This document shows positions 20,096 through 32,204 of a stretch of DNA of 64,000 nt, one piece after another (within the stretch, counting starts at the first letter, position 1; each line of letters opens with the position of its first letter). A program made the translations under genes and the position numbers. The DNA comes from Enterobacteriaceae endosymbiont of Plateumaris sericea (lineage in GTDB: Bacteria > Pseudomonadota > Gammaproteobacteria > Enterobacterales > Enterobacteriaceae): assembly GCF_012562605.1 (NCBI RefSeq), contig NZ_CP046224.1, positions 328,691 to 392,690 of the forward strand. The letters are read 5' to 3'. The notes below the pieces were generated by a model. It ran no database searches. It was given only the letters and a program-made list of their open reading frames with translations, and had not been told where the DNA came from.

Positions 20096-22579
20096 TTATT
20101 TTTTTTTAATTTCGATATTTTCAAAAACTTCTATTTTATCTCCAATATAAATATCATTATAATTTTTAATACTAATACCACATTCCATTCCATTACGAAC
20201 TTCATTTACATTATCTTTAAATCTTTTTAAAGATTCTAACATACCTTCATAAATTACATTATTATTTCTTAATAAACGTATTGAATTATGACGTTTTATT
20301 GTTCCTTTTAAAACATTACATCCTGCAATTACTCCAATTTTTGTAATTTTAAAAACATTTCTTACTTCAGCTAATCCTAATAATTTATATTTATATTCAG
20401 GAGATAAAACATTATTTATATATTTTTGTATATCATCAATTAAATTATAAATTATAGAAAAATATCTTATATCTATATTTTCTTTTTTAATTATGTTACG
20501 TGCTACATTATCAGCTTGTACATTAAAACCAATAATCATAACATTATTTAATGTTGCTAATGCTAAAGAAGTATCTGTTTCAGTAATTGATCCTACACCA
20601 GAACTAATAATCTTTATATTTATTTGATTATTAGATAAATTAATTAATATATTTTTAATAACTTCTATAGTCCCTTGTGAATTTGTTTTTAATAATATAT
20701 TTAATTCATAAACTTTATTTTTATCTAATTCTAAAAAAATTTTTTTAAAGTTTTTTTGTTGATTAGCTATTTTTATTTCACGTGATTTATTTTTTCGATA
20801 TATAGCAACTTCTTTAGCTTTTTTTTCATTACGAACTACTATTATTATATCTCCGGTTAAAGGCATACCAGATAAACCTAAAATTTCTATAGGAGTAGAA
20901 GGTCCTGCTTGTAATACTTCCATACCTTTTTCATTACGTAATCCTCTTATACGTCCATATTCAAAACCACATAATACAATATCACCTTTTTTTAACATAC
21001 CTTCTCTTACTAAGATATTAGCTATAGGACCTCTTCCTTTATCTAAATAAGATTCAATTACTATTCCTTTTGCCATTCCTTTATTAATAGCTTTTAATTC
21101 TAAAATTTCTGCTTGTAATAAAATAGCATTTAATAAATCATTAATTCCTATCCCTAATTTAGCAGAAATATTAATAAATATATTATTACCTCCCCATGAT
21201 TCAGAAATAATTTTATGATTACTTAATTGATTTTTAATATTTTCAATATTTGATGTAGTTTTATCAATTTTATTAATAGCTATAATTATAGGTACTTGTG
21301 CTGCTTTAGCATGCTGAATAGCTTCTATAGTTTGAGGCATAACACCATCATCAGCTGCTACTATTAAAACTACAATATCTGTAATTTGTATTCCTCTTAA
21401 TCTCATTGATGTAAAAGCAGAATGTCCTGGAGTATCAATAAAAGTAATATTTTTATTATTTTTTAATTTAACTTGATATGCTCCTATATTTTGTGTTATA
21501 CCTCCAATTTCATTAGAAGCTATTTGAGTAGAACGAATATAATCTAATAAGGAAGTTTTTCCATGATCTACATGCCCCATAACAGTTACTATAGGAGATC
21601 TATAAATTGGTGTCTCATTAATATTATCTCGATCATTAATTAAAGATATTTCTAAATCATTTTCATGATGTATAATAACTTTGTGACCCATTTCTTCTGC
21701 TATTAACTGAGCAGTTTCTTGATCTAAAAATTGATTAATATTTAATACTTCTTCTCCCATATTTATCATAGTTTTTATAATTTGAGAACTTTTAACAGCC
21801 ATTTTATTAGCTAATTCTATTATACTAATAGTTTTATTAATAATAACATCACGATTTATATGTTTAATAGGTTTATTAAAATTTTGATATAAAATATGAG
21901 GATTATTATTAGTAATATTTTTAATTTTAGAATAAATTTTATGATCTTCTTTATCTATTCTATTATTTTTATAATATCTTTTTTTACGAGTAACTTTATT
22001 ATTTCTCATATGAAAATTTAAATTTATATTTTTTTCATTTAAATTTTTTTTTTTATAAGAATGTTTTAAAAAAGAATTTTTTTTATTATTTATGTTTGAT
22101 TTATCTTCTATTTTTTTATTTATTATATTATTTTTTTTATTTTTAACTTCTATATGGTTATTAATTTTATTTTTTCCCTGTATATTAATTTTTAATTGTT
22201 GCGTTTTTTTTTCTAATAAATAAATATTATTTTTATTAACAGATCTAATATCTTTTTTATTAATATTATTAGATAATATATTATGATTTTTTAATATAAT
22301 TTTTTTTTTACGTATTTCAACTTTTACAGATTTATTTTGACCTTTATTATTTTGTATATTTAAAATACTATGTATTTTTTTTTGTAAAGTTAATTTTTTA
22401 ATAAAATTATTTTGTATATTATCTAAGTATATAAAAAGTTTTTCTTTTTCTATTTGATTTACTAAATCATTTTCTGATTTAATAATATTAATATCAGAAA
22501 ATTTCTGAATTATATATTTTACTGATTTTTGAATTTCAACAGCTAAAGATTTTATAGTTATAACAACATTATCTATCAT
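20096..22579 (-). CDS. infB: Translation initiation factor IF-2
   Basis: 827 residues (E. coli 890). An N-terminal IF2-N domain (about 1-50), then a long linker (about 85-230) that is Ala/Glu/Arg-rich in E. coli but here almost wholly Lys/Asn/Ile, then a second IF2-N segment ([16 protein letters not shown]), the G domain with [13 protein letters not shown] and NKID, and domains II-IV including [11 protein letters not shown]. It recruits fMet-tRNA to the 30S subunit. The linker's charge survives although its sequence does not, consistent with compositional drift in a disordered region. It follows nusA in the same operon. Confidence 0.98.
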   Translation of the reverse strand: MIDNVVITIKSLAVEIQKSVKYIIQKFSDINIIKSENDLVNQIEKEKLFIYLDNIQNNFIKKLTLQKKIHSILNIQNNKGQNKSVKVEIRKKKIILKNHNILSNNINKKDIRSVNKNNIYLLEKKTQQLKINIQGKNKINNHIEVKNKKNNIINKKIEDKSNINNKKNSFLKHSYKKKNLNEKNINLNFHMRNNKVTRKKRYYKNNRIDKEDHKIYSKIKNITNNNPHILYQNFNKPIKHINRDVIINKTISIIELANKMAVKSSQIIKTMINMGEEVLNINQFLDQETAQLIAEEMGHKVIIHHENDLEISLINDRDNINETPIYRSPIVTVMGHVDHGKTSLLDYIRSTQIASNEIGGITQNIGAYQVKLKNNKNITFIDTPGHSAFTSMRLRGIQITDIVVLIVAADDGVMPQTIEAIQHAKAAQVPIIIAINKIDKTTSNIENIKNQLSNHKIISESWGGNNIFINISAKLGIGINDLLNAILLQAEILELKAINKGMAKGIVIESYLDKGRGPIANILVREGMLKKGDIVLCGFEYGRIRGLRNEKGMEVLQAGPSTPIEILGLSGMPLTGDIIIVVRNEKKAKEVAIYRKNKSREIKIANQQKNFKKIFLELDKNKVYELNILLKTNSQGTIEVIKNILINLSNNQINIKIISSGVGSITETDTSLALATLNNVMIIGFNVQADNVARNIIKKENIDIRYFSIIYNLIDDIQKYINNVLSPEYKYKLLGLAEVRNVFKITKIGVIAGCNVLKGTIKRHNSIRLLRNNNVIYEGMLESLKRFKDNVNEVRNGMECGISIKNYNDIYIGDKIEVFENIEIKKK

Positions 22580-22613
22580 GCTGTTTACTCCTCTATTTAA
22601 AAAAGTAATTTAG

Positions 22614-24104
22614 TTATACATTATTTTTTTTATTAAACCAACAAGTATTACGAGCAGACATAATCATTTTTCCTGCTTGCTCTTTTTTTAAACTATTTAT
22701 ATCAGATAAATCTTCAATACTTTGTTCTGCTAAATCTTTTATAGAAAGGATTCCTTTTAATTTTAATAAGTTAGCTAATTTATTATTCATTCCTTCAATA
22801 TTTAATAAATCTTTATCTAAAGGTTTTTTATTTTTTATCTTTTTAATTAAAGATAAACTATATTTAGCTATTTCTTTTATTTTTCTTAAATAGTCTATAG
22901 ATAAATTAAATTGACTAGTTAATTTATATAATTCATTAATAGGTATATATATTACTTCTTCTATAGAAGTAAGACCAGATTTAATTAATTGTATAGCTAA
23001 ATTTTTATCAATCTTTAAATTTTTTACAAACATATCAATAATAGCTTTTTTTTCTTCCTTATGTTTTATCTGTAATTCATTATTTGTCATAACATTTAAT
23101 TCCCATCCGCTTAATTGTGAAGCTAAACGGATATTTTGGCCATTACGTCCAATAGCTTTTGCTAAATTTGCTTCTTCTACAGCAATATCAACAATATGAT
23201 TATTTTCATCTATTACTATTGATGATACATCAGCTGGAGACATAGCGTTTATAACAAATTGAGCTGGATTTTGATCCCATAAAACAATATCAATTTTTTC
23301 TCCATTTAATTCATTAGAGATAGCTTGTACTCTAGCACCTCTCATTCCAACGCATGCACCTACAGGATCTATACGTTTATCATGTGTTTTAACTGCTATT
23401 TTTGCTCTATAACCAGGATCTCTTGCTGCAGCTTTAATTTCAATTAATCCTTCATTTATTTCTGGTACTTCAATTCTAAATAATTCAATTAGCATTTTAA
23501 TTTTTGATCTACTAATAAATAACTGAGGACCACGTAATACTTCTTTTACAGAAAAAAGAAGACCTTTAATTCTATCTCCAGGCCTAAAATTTTCTCTAGG
23601 TAACATATCTTCACGTAAAATAGTAGCTTCTGCACCATTACCTAAATCTAAATTTAGATAAGTTTTATTTATTTTTTTTACAATTCCATTTAATATTTTT
23701 CCTTCTTTTTGTCTAAATTGTTCAATAGTTACAGCTTTTTCTGCTTCTCTAACTTTATTTACAATAACTTGTTTAGCAATTTGTGTGGTTATACGATCAA
23801 AATTAATAGAAGTTATTTGATCATAAATATAATCACCTATATTTAATGAATTATCTTCAATACGTGCTGCATCTAATGTAATCTCTTTAGTAGGATAATG
23901 AACTTCTTTTACGATTAACCATTTTCTAAAAGTTTGAAAATTTCCGTTTTTACGATCAATATTAACATATACTTCTATATCATATTCATATTTTTTTTTT
24001 GTTGCACTTGCTAATGCACTTTCCATAGCTTCAAATATTTTTTCACGTGGTAAAGATTTTTCATTAGAAACAGCTTCAACAACAGCTAATATTTCTTTAT
24101 TCAT
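22614..24104 (-). CDS. nusA: Transcription termination/antitermination factor NusA
   Basis: 496 residues from the ATG at 24104, matching the E. coli start [16 protein letters not shown] and length (495); a TTG five codons further upstream is open but not needed, and GAGG lies 9 nt before the chosen ATG. The N-terminal RNA-polymerase-binding domain is followed by S1, KH1 and KH2 ([32 protein letters not shown]) and both C-terminal acidic repeats, ending RNTCWF. It heads the infB operon. Its upstream partner rimP is reduced to a fragment ending 17 nt before this start. Confidence 0.98.
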   Translation of the reverse strand: MNKEILAVVEAVSNEKSLPREKIFEAMESALASATKKKYEYDIEVYVNIDRKNGNFQTFRKWLIVKEVHYPTKEITLDAARIEDNSLNIGDYIYDQITSINFDRITTQIAKQVIVNKVREAEKAVTIEQFRQKEGKILNGIVKKINKTYLNLDLGNGAEATILREDMLPRENFRPGDRIKGLLFSVKEVLRGPQLFISRSKIKMLIELFRIEVPEINEGLIEIKAAARDPGYRAKIAVKTHDKRIDPVGACVGMRGARVQAISNELNGEKIDIVLWDQNPAQFVINAMSPADVSSIVIDENNHIVDIAVEEANLAKAIGRNGQNIRLASQLSGWELNVMTNNELQIKHKEEKKAIIDMFVKNLKIDKNLAIQLIKSGLTSIEEVIYIPINELYKLTSQFNLSIDYLRKIKEIAKYSLSLIKKIKNKKPLDKDLLNIEGMNNKLANLLKLKGILSIKDLAEQSIEDLSDINSLKKEQAGKMIMSARNTCWFNKKNNV

Positions 24105-24121
24105 CCTAGTTATCCTCAAAA

Positions 24122-24225
24122 CTAAATTTTTATATAATAGGGAACTAGATTAGCTTGATTAAATATTATTTATAAAATTTTATATTTAAAATTATTTATT
24201 TTAAATGGTAACAATATATATACAT
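24122..24225 (-). pseudogene. rimP: Probable rimP remnant
   Basis: E. coli has rimP between the initiator tRNA gene and nusA. Here that 249-nt interval has no full gene, but the last 15 codons before the stop at 24124-24122 read [13 protein letters not shown], resembling the E. coli RimP C-terminus NIQKANLVPHF, and they end 17 nt before nusA. Further upstream an AAGGAG (24240-24235) precedes an ATG at 24225 that opens only a 9-codon peptide in another frame, possibly the fossil of the rimP start. The match is short; the position is what makes it convincing. Confidence 0.5.
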
Positions 24226-24353
24226 ATTTTATTACTCCTTTTATATAAAGTTTAATTTAAATAATTTTAAATATAATTCAATAATTAAATTATTGAATTA
24301 ATTTTATTTTAATAAATATATTAATTAGAAATGAGATCTAAATTGATAGTAAA

Positions 24354-24430
<77 letters not shown>

Positions 24431-24491
24431 TCTACTTAGTGATATACATGATATGTTAAAATATAAAAAAATATAATAAAAAAATAAACTG

Positions 24492-24581
24492 TGGTACCGA
24501 AGACGGGATTTGAACCCGTAAACCCATTTAAAGGGTACTACCACCTCAAGGTAGCGTGTTTACCAATTTCACCACCTCGGT
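24492..24581 (-). tRNA. leuU: tRNA-Leu (anticodon GAG)
   Basis: A class II tRNA of 90 nt including an encoded CCA. Acceptor ACCGAGG/CTTCGGT (with one G-U), anticodon stem CTACC/GGTAG, loop TTGAGGT and anticodon GAG for CUC/CUU. It has a long variable arm. It lies between secG and tRNA-fMet, the same position as leuU in E. coli. Confidence 0.96.
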
Positions 24582-24603
24582 TTATCATTAAATTAAATCA
24601 TTT

Positions 24604-24864
24604 TTATGAATTAATATAATTATTTGTTACAATATTTTTTCTATGATTATTTAAATTACTTAATGTTAAACTAATCATAAAAAAAATTATAGCTAAAACA
24701 AAAATAGATTTAGTAATAATTTTATTAGGAGTATTAGTATTAAAAAAAGATTTTGAGTTATTCATAGAAGAACCAATATCAATAGTATTATTATTTTGTA
24801 ACATAATTAAACCAATTAAAATTATTGATACTATAATAAATAAAATCAAAAATAATTTATACAT
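24604..24864 (-). CDS. secG: Preprotein translocase subunit SecG
   Basis: 86 residues (E. coli 110). Two hydrophobic segments (about 3-20 and 50-68) flank the conserved cytoplasmic loop LMLQ-NNN... SFFNTNTPNKI, the equivalent of the GLFGSSGS..NFMTR region. The C-terminal Ala/Pro-rich tail of E. coli SecG is missing. It is an accessory subunit of SecYEG. Immediate neighbours are leuU upstream in the map and, after deletion of glmM and folP, ftsH. Confidence 0.88.
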   Translation of the reverse strand: MYKLFLILFIIVSIILIGLIMLQNNNTIDIGSSMNNSKSFFNTNTPNKIITKSIFVLAIIFFMISLTLSNLNNHRKNIVTNNYINS

Positions 24865-25049
24865 AATACTATAAAAACATTTAAAATAAAATTATATATA
24901 TAATAATATATCATTTAAATTTAATTTACAATACATTTTAATAGTTTTTATTATTTATATTTTAATAATATATAAAAAATATAATATTTATAAGTAATAT
25001 TATAAATTAAAATAAAATTAATTTATTAAATTAATTATTTTTAATAAAA

Positions 25050-26879
25050 TTATTTTTTTATCCATTCAGGTACTCTGACTTCTTTTCTAGACATTAAATC
25101 ATCTATTTGTAATAAATCTATAGTTTCATATTTAATTAAAGCATTTTTCATTGCATGTAATATATCAATATTCTCTTTTAAAATTTTAAATGCTCTATTA
25201 TAATTTTCTTGAATTAAATATTTAATTTCTTCATCGATGATACGTGCAGTTTGATCTGACATATATTTTGTTTTTGCTACATTTCTTCCTAAAAAAATTT
25301 CTCCTTCTTCTTCTGCATATAATAAAGGACCTAATTTTTTAGAAAAACCCCACTGGGTTACCATATTTCTTGCTAAATTAGTAGCAATTTTTATATCATT
25401 AGAAGCTCCAGTAGATACATATTTTTCTCCATAAATTATTTCTTCTGCGATACGACCACCATAAAGTGTAGAAATTTTACTTTCTAATTTTTGACGATTT
25501 AAACTAATAATATCAATTTCTGGTAAAAAAAATGTAACTCCTAATGCTTGACCTCTAGGAATTATAGTAACCTTATGCACAGGATCATGTCCAGGAACTA
25601 GTCTACCAATTATAGCATGTCCTGCTTCATGATAAGCAGTAGATTCTTTCTGAGATTCGGTCATAACCATGGAACGTCTTTCAGAACCCATCATAATTTT
25701 ATCTTTAGATTTTTCAAATTCAATCATTGATACAAATTCATGATCTTTACGAGCAGCTAATAAAGCAGCTTCATTTACTAAATTCGCTAAATCAGCACCA
25801 GAAAATCCAGGAGTACCACGTGCTAAAATTGTAAGATTAACATCTTTCCCAAGTGGTACATTTTTTATATGTATATTTAATATTTGTTCTCTACCTCTAA
25901 TATCTGGTAAACTTACTATTACTCTTCTATCAAATCTTCCTGGTCTTAAAAGAGCTGGATCTAATACATCAGGACGATTTGTTGCAGCAATAACAATAAC
26001 ACTTTCATTATGATTAAAACCATCCATTTCAACTAACATTTGATTTAATGTTTGTTCTCTTTCATCATGACCACCTCCTAAACCGGCCCCTCTTTGACGT
26101 CCTACTGCATCTATTTCATCAATAAATATAATACATGGAGATGATTTTTTTGCTTTATTAAACATATCACGAACTCTAGAAGCTCCTACTCCAACAAACA
26201 TTTCAACAAAATCAGATCCAGAAATAGTAAAAAATGGTACTTTAGATTCTCCTGCTATAGCTTTTGCTAATAAAGTTTTTCCTGTACCTGGTGGACCTAC
26301 CATTAATACTCCTTTAGGAATTTTACCACCTAATTTTTGAAATTTTAATGGTTCTTTTAAATAATCTACAATTTCTTTTACTTCTTCTTTTGCTTCATCA
26401 CATCCAGCTACATCATTAAATGTAGTTTTTATTTGATCTTTTGTTAACATACGAGCTTTACTTTTACCAAACGATAATGCACCTTTTCCTCCTCCTTGAA
26501 TTTGACGCATAAAAAATAACCAAATAAAAATAATTAAAATCATAGGAAACCATGATATAAATATAGATAATAATATATTAGGACTTATAGGAGGTTCACC
26601 AAATACTTTAATATTTTTATCTAATAATATTTTAAGTAAATTAGGATCACTTATAGGCATATAAGTTGTATATTTACTATTATCTTTTTTATAAACATTA
26701 ACTTGACGTTCACTAATATCAACTGAATTTATTTGTTGATGTTTAATTTCTGATAAAAAAGTTGAATATTCTATTTTTGATGTTGTATCATCTTTATTTG
26801 GATTTAAACTCTGGCAAACAGATATTAAAGTAATTGCAATCGCTAACCAGAGCATTATATTTTTTGCTATACCGCTCAA
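25050..26879 (-). CDS. ftsH: ATP-dependent zinc metalloprotease FtsH
   Basis: 609 residues (E. coli 644). Two N-terminal membrane segments (about 5-24 and 101-123) bracket a periplasmic domain. The AAA+ domain has Walker A GPPGTGKT at 195-202, the pore loop around [11 protein letters not shown] and the second region of homology. The zinc site HEAGH lies at 417-421. Translation apparently starts at TTG (26879) with GGAG upstream; the position of the internal ATG used in E. coli is ATA here. Only the flexible C-terminal tail is shortened. It degrades membrane and regulatory proteins. It is 44 nt downstream of rlmE. Confidence 0.98.
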   Translation of the reverse strand: MSGIAKNIMLWLAIAITLISVCQSLNPNKDDTTSKIEYSTFLSEIKHQQINSVDISERQVNVYKKDNSKYTTYMPISDPNLLKILLDKNIKVFGEPPISPNILLSIFISWFPMILIIFIWLFFMRQIQGGGKGALSFGKSKARMLTKDQIKTTFNDVAGCDEAKEEVKEIVDYLKEPLKFQKLGGKIPKGVLMVGPPGTGKTLLAKAIAGESKVPFFTISGSDFVEMFVGVGASRVRDMFNKAKKSSPCIIFIDEIDAVGRQRGAGLGGGHDEREQTLNQMLVEMDGFNHNESVIVIAATNRPDVLDPALLRPGRFDRRVIVSLPDIRGREQILNIHIKNVPLGKDVNLTILARGTPGFSGADLANLVNEAALLAARKDHEFVSMIEFEKSKDKIMMGSERRSMVMTESQKESTAYHEAGHAIIGRLVPGHDPVHKVTIIPRGQALGVTFFLPEIDIISLNRQKLESKISTLYGGRIAEEIIYGEKYVSTGASNDIKIATNLARNMVTQWGFSKKLGPLLYAEEEGEIFLGRNVAKTKYMSDQTARIIDEEIKYLIQENYNRAFKILKENIDILHAMKNALIKYETIDLLQIDDLMSRKEVRVPEWIKK

Positions 26880-26923
26880 AAGAGTAACTCCATTATCATT
26901 TTTAATATAAATACAATAACATA

Positions 26924-27556
26924 TTATTTATTTTGATATCCTTTTGCTACAATATATATTTCACGAGAACTAGATCTTGAAGCATTAGGTTTTCTAATTT
27001 TTATTGTTTTAAATAATGAATTAATTTTTTTTAAATATTTTTTTAATTCTATACCTTGAAATACTTTTATCAAAAAATTTCCATTAAAATCTAATATAGA
27101 ATAACATAATTTTAAAGCTAATTCACTTAAATAAAAAAATTTAGGTATATCTATTTCTGATATACCAGAAATATTAGGAGATATATCGGACATTATTACT
27201 TGTGCTTTTAAATTATTTAATTTATTTTTAATTAAATTAAATATATTTTTATCACATAAATCTCCTTGTATATACTCTACATTATTTATTTGTTTCATTG
27301 GTAATAAATCACAAGCTATTATTTTTCCTTTTAATCCAATTTTTATTGATGCAAATTTAGACCAACCTCCAGGAGAACATCCTAAATCTATAACTATCAT
27401 ATTTGGTTTAAAAATTTTATCTAATTTTTGTATTTGTTGTAATTTAAACCATGATCGTGATCTTAATTTATTATTTTTTTTTACCTGTTTAACATAGATA
27501 TCTTTAAGATATTTTTTTAACCAAATATTTTTTTTTTTATTTTTTTTATAAAACAT
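26924..27556 (-). CDS. rlmE: 23S rRNA 2'-O-ribose methyltransferase (U2552)
   Basis: 210 residues (E. coli RlmE/FtsJ 208-209). SAM-binding [12 protein letters not shown] lies at about 57-68. The catalytic tetrad falls at exactly the E. coli numbers: Lys38, Asp124, Lys164 and Glu199. It methylates U2552 in the A-loop during late 50S assembly. It forms the conserved rlmE-ftsH pair. Confidence 0.97.
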   Translation of the reverse strand: MFYKKNKKKNIWLKKYLKDIYVKQVKKNNKLRSRSWFKLQQIQKLDKIFKPNMIVIDLGCSPGGWSKFASIKIGLKGKIIACDLLPMKQINNVEYIQGDLCDKNIFNLIKNKLNNLKAQVIMSDISPNISGISEIDIPKFFYLSELALKLCYSILDFNGNFLIKVFQGIELKKYLKKINSLFKTIKIRKPNASRSSSREIYIVAKGYQNK

Positions 27557-27936
27557 TAATTTTATTTATTAAAATAATAAATAGATATGATTATATTTAT
27601 GATAAATTATTAAAAATAATTATTTTAATTAATTTAAATATATTTTAAATAAGTATAACAAAAAAATTTTTTAATTACAATTTAAGTAAATGAATACTTA
27701 TATTATTTTTTATTAAAAAATCTAATTTATTAATAATAAATATTATTTAATATTTATTATTTAAATTAGATTTAAATTTTTATAAAAAAATTTTAAATAA
27801 TTTATTTCTTTTTAATATTCATAATTATAATTAAAAATATAAGTTTTTATTAATAAATTAAAAATATTTTAATTATTATGTTAATATTAATTTATTTATA
27901 TAATAGTTTTATTATAAAATAAAATTATTATGTAAT
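27557..27936. other. Non-coding gap between rpoC and rlmE
   Basis: 380 bp of A/T-rich sequence at the join of two ancestral blocks (rpoBC at one E. coli locus, rlmE-ftsH at another). No remnant of greA, yhbY or the genes downstream of rpoC is recognisable. It contains one long hairpin, given separately, and presumably the rlmE promoter. Confidence 0.6.
27712..27773 (-). terminator. Hairpin with T tract downstream of rpoC
   Basis: Arms of about 25 nt (27718-27744 and 27749-27773) are complementary with one 2-nt bulge (outer stem AAATCTAATTTA). On the minus strand the stem is followed by a run of six T. It lies about 165 nt past the rpoC stop and would end the rpoBC transcript. The stem is weak because only two G-C pairs are present. 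Confidence 0.5.
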
Positions 27937-30900
27937 TTATTCTTTATTTAAATTTGCATTTAATAATTCAGTTAAATTTGCAGATGCCGATGCTGTTGTA
28001 GTAATATTATTTTTTCTTTTTTTAATACGATTTTTATGATAAGAATATCCGGTACCAGCTGGAATTAATCTTCCAACAATAACATTTTCTTTTAAACCTC
28101 TTAATCCATCAAATTTTCCTGCAACAGAAGCTTCTGTTAATACTCTTGTAGTTTCTTGAAAAGAGGCAGCAGAAATAAAAGATGCAGTTGCTAAAGATGC
28201 TTTAGTAATACCTAATAAATCATGAGTATAAGATATTATTTTTTTTCCTTGTTCTTTTAATTTTTTATTAGTTATCTTAATTTGAGATACTTCAACTTGT
28301 TCTCCATCTAAAAAATCAGAATCTCCTTTGTTTTTAATTGTTGCTTTACGTAACATTTGTCGTATTATAACTTCAATATGTTTATCATTTATTTTTACTC
28401 CTTGTAAACGATATACTTCTTGAACTTCATTAATTATATAATTTGTTACTTCATTAACACCTTTTAAACGTAATATATCATGTGGAGATTCAGAACCATC
28501 TGAAATAATATCTCCTTTATTTACTAATTCTCCTTCAAATACATTTATTTGTCTCCATTTTGGTATCATTTCTTCATATATATCTTCATTATTATTAATA
28601 GGACTAATTATTATACGTCTTTTACCTTTAGTTTCTTTACCAAAAGAAATTACACCACTAATTTCCGCTAAAATAGCTGACTCTTTTGGACGACGAGCTT
28701 CAAATAAATCTGCTACTCTAGGTAATCCTCCAGTTATATCTTTAGTACCTCCTGATTCTTGTGGTATCCTTGCTATAATGTCTCCTGCATGAATATTAAC
28801 ACCATTTTCTAAGTGAACTATTGTTTTACTAGGTAAAAAATAATGAGCAGGAATGTCAGTTCCAGGAATAAGAATATCTTCATTTTTATAATTTACAATT
28901 TTTAACATAGGTCTTAAATCTTTTCCTATTGAAGTTCTTTCAGATGTATCTAATACTACAATAGAAGATAAACCTGTTAATTCATCAGTTTGACGAATAA
29001 TAGTTTGACTATCTAACATATCAATAAATTTTACTTTTCCATTAACTTCACTAATTATAGGCATAGTATGTGGATCCCAATAAGCAATTATTTCTCCTGA
29101 ATTAATTTTTTCACCATTTTTTTTAGTTATAATTGCTCCATATGGTATTTTATATTTTTCCTTTACACGTCCAAATTTATCTAAAATTTTTAATTTAACA
29201 TTTCTTGAAGTAATAACTAATTTACCATCAGAATTAATAACTGATTTCATATTTGTTAGATTTATAGTTCCCTTATCTTTTATTTGTATACTAGATTCAG
29301 ATGCTACTCTAGAAGCTGCTCCACCTATATGAAATGTTCTCATAGTTAATTGTGTTCCAGGTTCACCTATTGATTGAGCTGCAATTACTCCAATTGCTTC
29401 TCCTTTATTAATAATATGTCCTCTTGCTAAATCACGACCATAACAATTAGCACATACACCAAAATCAGTTTCACAACTTACTACAGATCTCACTTCAATA
29501 GTATCAATAGAATATTGATCTAATAAATCACAATATTTTTCATTTAATAATGTATTTCTAGGAATTAAAATATTTTTTTTACCTGGTATTAAAATATCTT
29601 TTGCAGTTACTCTTCCTAAAACTCTTTCTCTAAGAGATTCTTTTACATCTCCTCCTTCAATTATAGGAGATATTTCAATACCATTTTTAGTTAAACAATC
29701 ATTTTCTGTTATTACTAAATCTTGAGCAACATCAACTAATCTACGAGTTAAATAACCTGAATTTGCTGTTTTTAAAGCAGTATCTGCTAATCCTTTTCTT
29801 GCACCGTGAGTAGATATAAAATATTGTAATACATTTAATCCTTCTCTAAAATTAGCTGTTATTGGAGTTTCAATAATAGATCCATCAGGTTTGGCCATTA
29901 ATCCTCTCATACCAGCTAGTTGTCTAATTTGAGCAGCTGAACCTCGTGCACCAGAATCTGCCATCATAAAAATATTATTAAAAGAAATTTGTTTTTCTAT
30001 TATTCCTTTTTTATTGATTACATTTTCTGTAGATAAATTTTTCATCATTGCTTGTGCAACTTTTTCATTAGCTACTGACCAAATATCAATAACTTTGTTA
30101 TATCTTTCTCCTGAAGTTACTAATCCTGACTGAAATTGTTCTTGTATTTCAGAAACTTCAGATTCTGCTTCTAATATGATTGAAGATTTTTTTTTAGGAA
30201 TAATAATATCATCAATTCCTACAGAAGACCCTGATCTAGCTGCATAATAAAATCCAGTATACATAATTTTATCTGCAAAAATAACTGTAGGTTTTAATCC
30301 TAAAATTCTATAACATATATTTAACATTTTAGAAATTGATTTTTTACCTAAAGTTTTATTTATTATTTTATAAGGTAAACCTTTTGGTACATACATCCAA
30401 AATATTGCTCTACCTATTGTAGTATTTACAATATTTCTATTTTTTATCCATTCATTATTTTTATTTTTATAATATTCAGTTATTCTAACTTTAACACGTG
30501 CATGTAAATCTCCTTGTCCTGTACGATAAGCTTTTTCTGCTTCTTTAGGATTAGATAATATCATATCTTCTCCTTTAGCATTAATCCTTTCTCTAGTCAT
30601 ATAATATAAACCTAAAACTACATCTTGTGATGGAACAATAATAGGTTCTCCATTAGCTGGTGATAAAATATTATTAGTAGACATCATAAGTGCTCTAGCT
30701 TCTAATTGTGCTTCTAAAGTTAGAGGAATATGGACAGCCATTTGGTCGCCATCAAAATCAGCATTATAGGCTGCACATACAAGAGGATGTAATTGTATTG
30801 CTTTTCCTTCAATTAATATTGGTTCAAAAGCTTGTATTCCTAACCTATGTAAAGTTGGTGCACGATTTAATAATATTGGATGTTCTCTTATAACTTCTTC

Positions 30901-32136
30901 TAAAACATCCCAAACTACAGATTCTTCTTTTTCAACCATTTTTTTTGCAGATTTAATTGTAGTTGCTAATCCTTGTATTTCTAATTTTCCATATATAAAT
31001 GGTTTAAATAATTCTAAAGCCATTTTTTTAGGTAAACCACATTGATTTAAATGTAAATAAGGTCCTACTGTAATAACAGATCTTCCTGAATAATCTACTC
31101 TTTTTCCTAATAAATTTTGTCTAAACCTTCCTTGCTTACCTTTAATCATATCTGCTAATGATTTTAAAGGTCTTTTATTAGATCCTATTATTGCTCTTCC
31201 TCTTCTACCATTATCTAAAAGAGCATCAACTGCTTCTTGTAACATACGTTTTTCATTTCTTACTATAATATCAGGAGCTGATAATTCTAATAAACGTTTT
31301 AATCTATTATTACGATTAATAACACGACGATATAAATCATTTAAATCAGAAGTAGCAAATCTTCCTCCGTCTAATGGTACTAAAGGTCTTAAATCAGGAG
31401 GTAAAACTGGTAATACATTCATTATCATCCATTCCGGTTTATTTCCTGAATGAATAAAAGATTCAAGTAATTTTATACGTTTAGTAATTTTTTTTCTTTT
31501 AGTTTCAGAATTAGTATTATATAATTCATTACGTAAAAATTCACATTCTTCTTCTAAATTAATATTTTTTAACAAGTATTCAATAGCTTCTGCTCCCATT
31601 TTTGCATTAAATTCATCTCCAAATTCTTCTAATGCATCTAAATATTGTTCTTCTGTTAAAATTTGTCTTTTATTTAATTTTGTTATACCTTCTTCAACAA
31701 TAACATAAGATTCAAAATATAATACTCTTTCGATATCTTTTAATGGCATATTTAATAATAATCCTATCCTAGAAGGTAATGATTTTAAAAACCATATATG
31801 TGCAGTAGGAGATGCAAGTTCAATATGTCCCATTCTTTCACGTCTAACTTTAGTTTGTGTAACTTCAACACCACATTTTTCACATATTACACCACGATGT
31901 TTTAATCTTTTATATTTTCCACATAGACACTCATAATCTTTTACAGGTCCAAAAATACGAGCACAAAATAAACCATCTCTTTCTGGTTTAAAAGTACGAT
32001 AATTAATTGTTTCTGGTTTTTTTACTTCTCCAAAAGACCAAGATCTAATTATATCAGAAGAAGCTAAAGAAATTTTTATTGCGTCAAATTCTTCTATTCT
32101 ATTTGGTGATTTTAAAAGCTTAAATAAATCTTTCAC
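27937..32136 (-). CDS. rpoC: RNA polymerase beta' subunit
   Basis: 1399 residues (E. coli 1407). The zinc-ribbon cysteines are in [20 protein letters not shown], the catalytic Mg loop is [12 protein letters not shown], and the second zinc site includes [13 protein letters not shown]. Bridge-helix and trigger-loop segments are conserved ([31 protein letters not shown]). The start codon is GTG, as in E. coli, preceded by GAGG. It is 68 nt downstream of rpoB. Confidence 0.99.
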   Translation of the reverse strand: MKDLFKLLKSPNRIEEFDAIKISLASSDIIRSWSFGEVKKPETINYRTFKPERDGLFCARIFGPVKDYECLCGKYKRLKHRGVICEKCGVEVTQTKVRRERMGHIELASPTAHIWFLKSLPSRIGLLLNMPLKDIERVLYFESYVIVEEGITKLNKRQILTEEQYLDALEEFGDEFNAKMGAEAIEYLLKNINLEEECEFLRNELYNTNSETKRKKITKRIKLLESFIHSGNKPEWMIMNVLPVLPPDLRPLVPLDGGRFATSDLNDLYRRVINRNNRLKRLLELSAPDIIVRNEKRMLQEAVDALLDNGRRGRAIIGSNKRPLKSLADMIKGKQGRFRQNLLGKRVDYSGRSVITVGPYLHLNQCGLPKKMALELFKPFIYGKLEIQGLATTIKSAKKMVEKEESVVWDVLEEVIREHPILLNRAPTLHRLGIQAFEPILIEGKAIQLHPLVCAAYNADFDGDQMAVHIPLTLEAQLEARALMMSTNNILSPANGEPIIVPSQDVVLGLYYMTRERINAKGEDMILSNPKEAEKAYRTGQGDLHARVKVRITEYYKNKNNEWIKNRNIVNTTIGRAIFWMYVPKGLPYKIINKTLGKKSISKMLNICYRILGLKPTVIFADKIMYTGFYYAARSGSSVGIDDIIIPKKKSSIILEAESEVSEIQEQFQSGLVTSGERYNKVIDIWSVANEKVAQAMMKNLSTENVINKKGIIEKQISFNNIFMMADSGARGSAAQIRQLAGMRGLMAKPDGSIIETPITANFREGLNVLQYFISTHGARKGLADTALKTANSGYLTRRLVDVAQDLVITENDCLTKNGIEISPIIEGGDVKESLRERVLGRVTAKDILIPGKKNILIPRNTLLNEKYCDLLDQYSIDTIEVRSVVSCETDFGVCANCYGRDLARGHIINKGEAIGVIAAQSIGEPGTQLTMRTFHIGGAASRVASESSIQIKDKGTINLTNMKSVINSDGKLVITSRNVKLKILDKFGRVKEKYKIPYGAIITKKNGEKINSGEIIAYWDPHTMPIISEVNGKVKFIDMLDSQTIIRQTDELTGLSSIVVLDTSERTSIGKDLRPMLKIVNYKNEDILIPGTDIPAHYFLPSKTIVHLENGVNIHAGDIIARIPQESGGTKDITGGLPRVADLFEARRPKESAILAEISGVISFGKETKGKRRIIISPINNNEDIYEEMIPKWRQINVFEGELVNKGDIISDGSESPHDILRLKGVNEVTNYIINEVQEVYRLQGVKINDKHIEVIIRQMLRKATIKNKGDSDFLDGEQVEVSQIKITNKKLKEQGKKIISYTHDLLGITKASLATASFISAASFQETTRVLTEASVAGKFDGLRGLKENVIVGRLIPAGTGYSYHKNRIKKRKNNITTTASASANLTELLNANLNKE

Positions 32137-32204
32137 AAAAAAATTACCTCACTCATATTAGGAATTAATAAAAGTATTTAAATTAAAATAATTAATTATA
32201 AATT

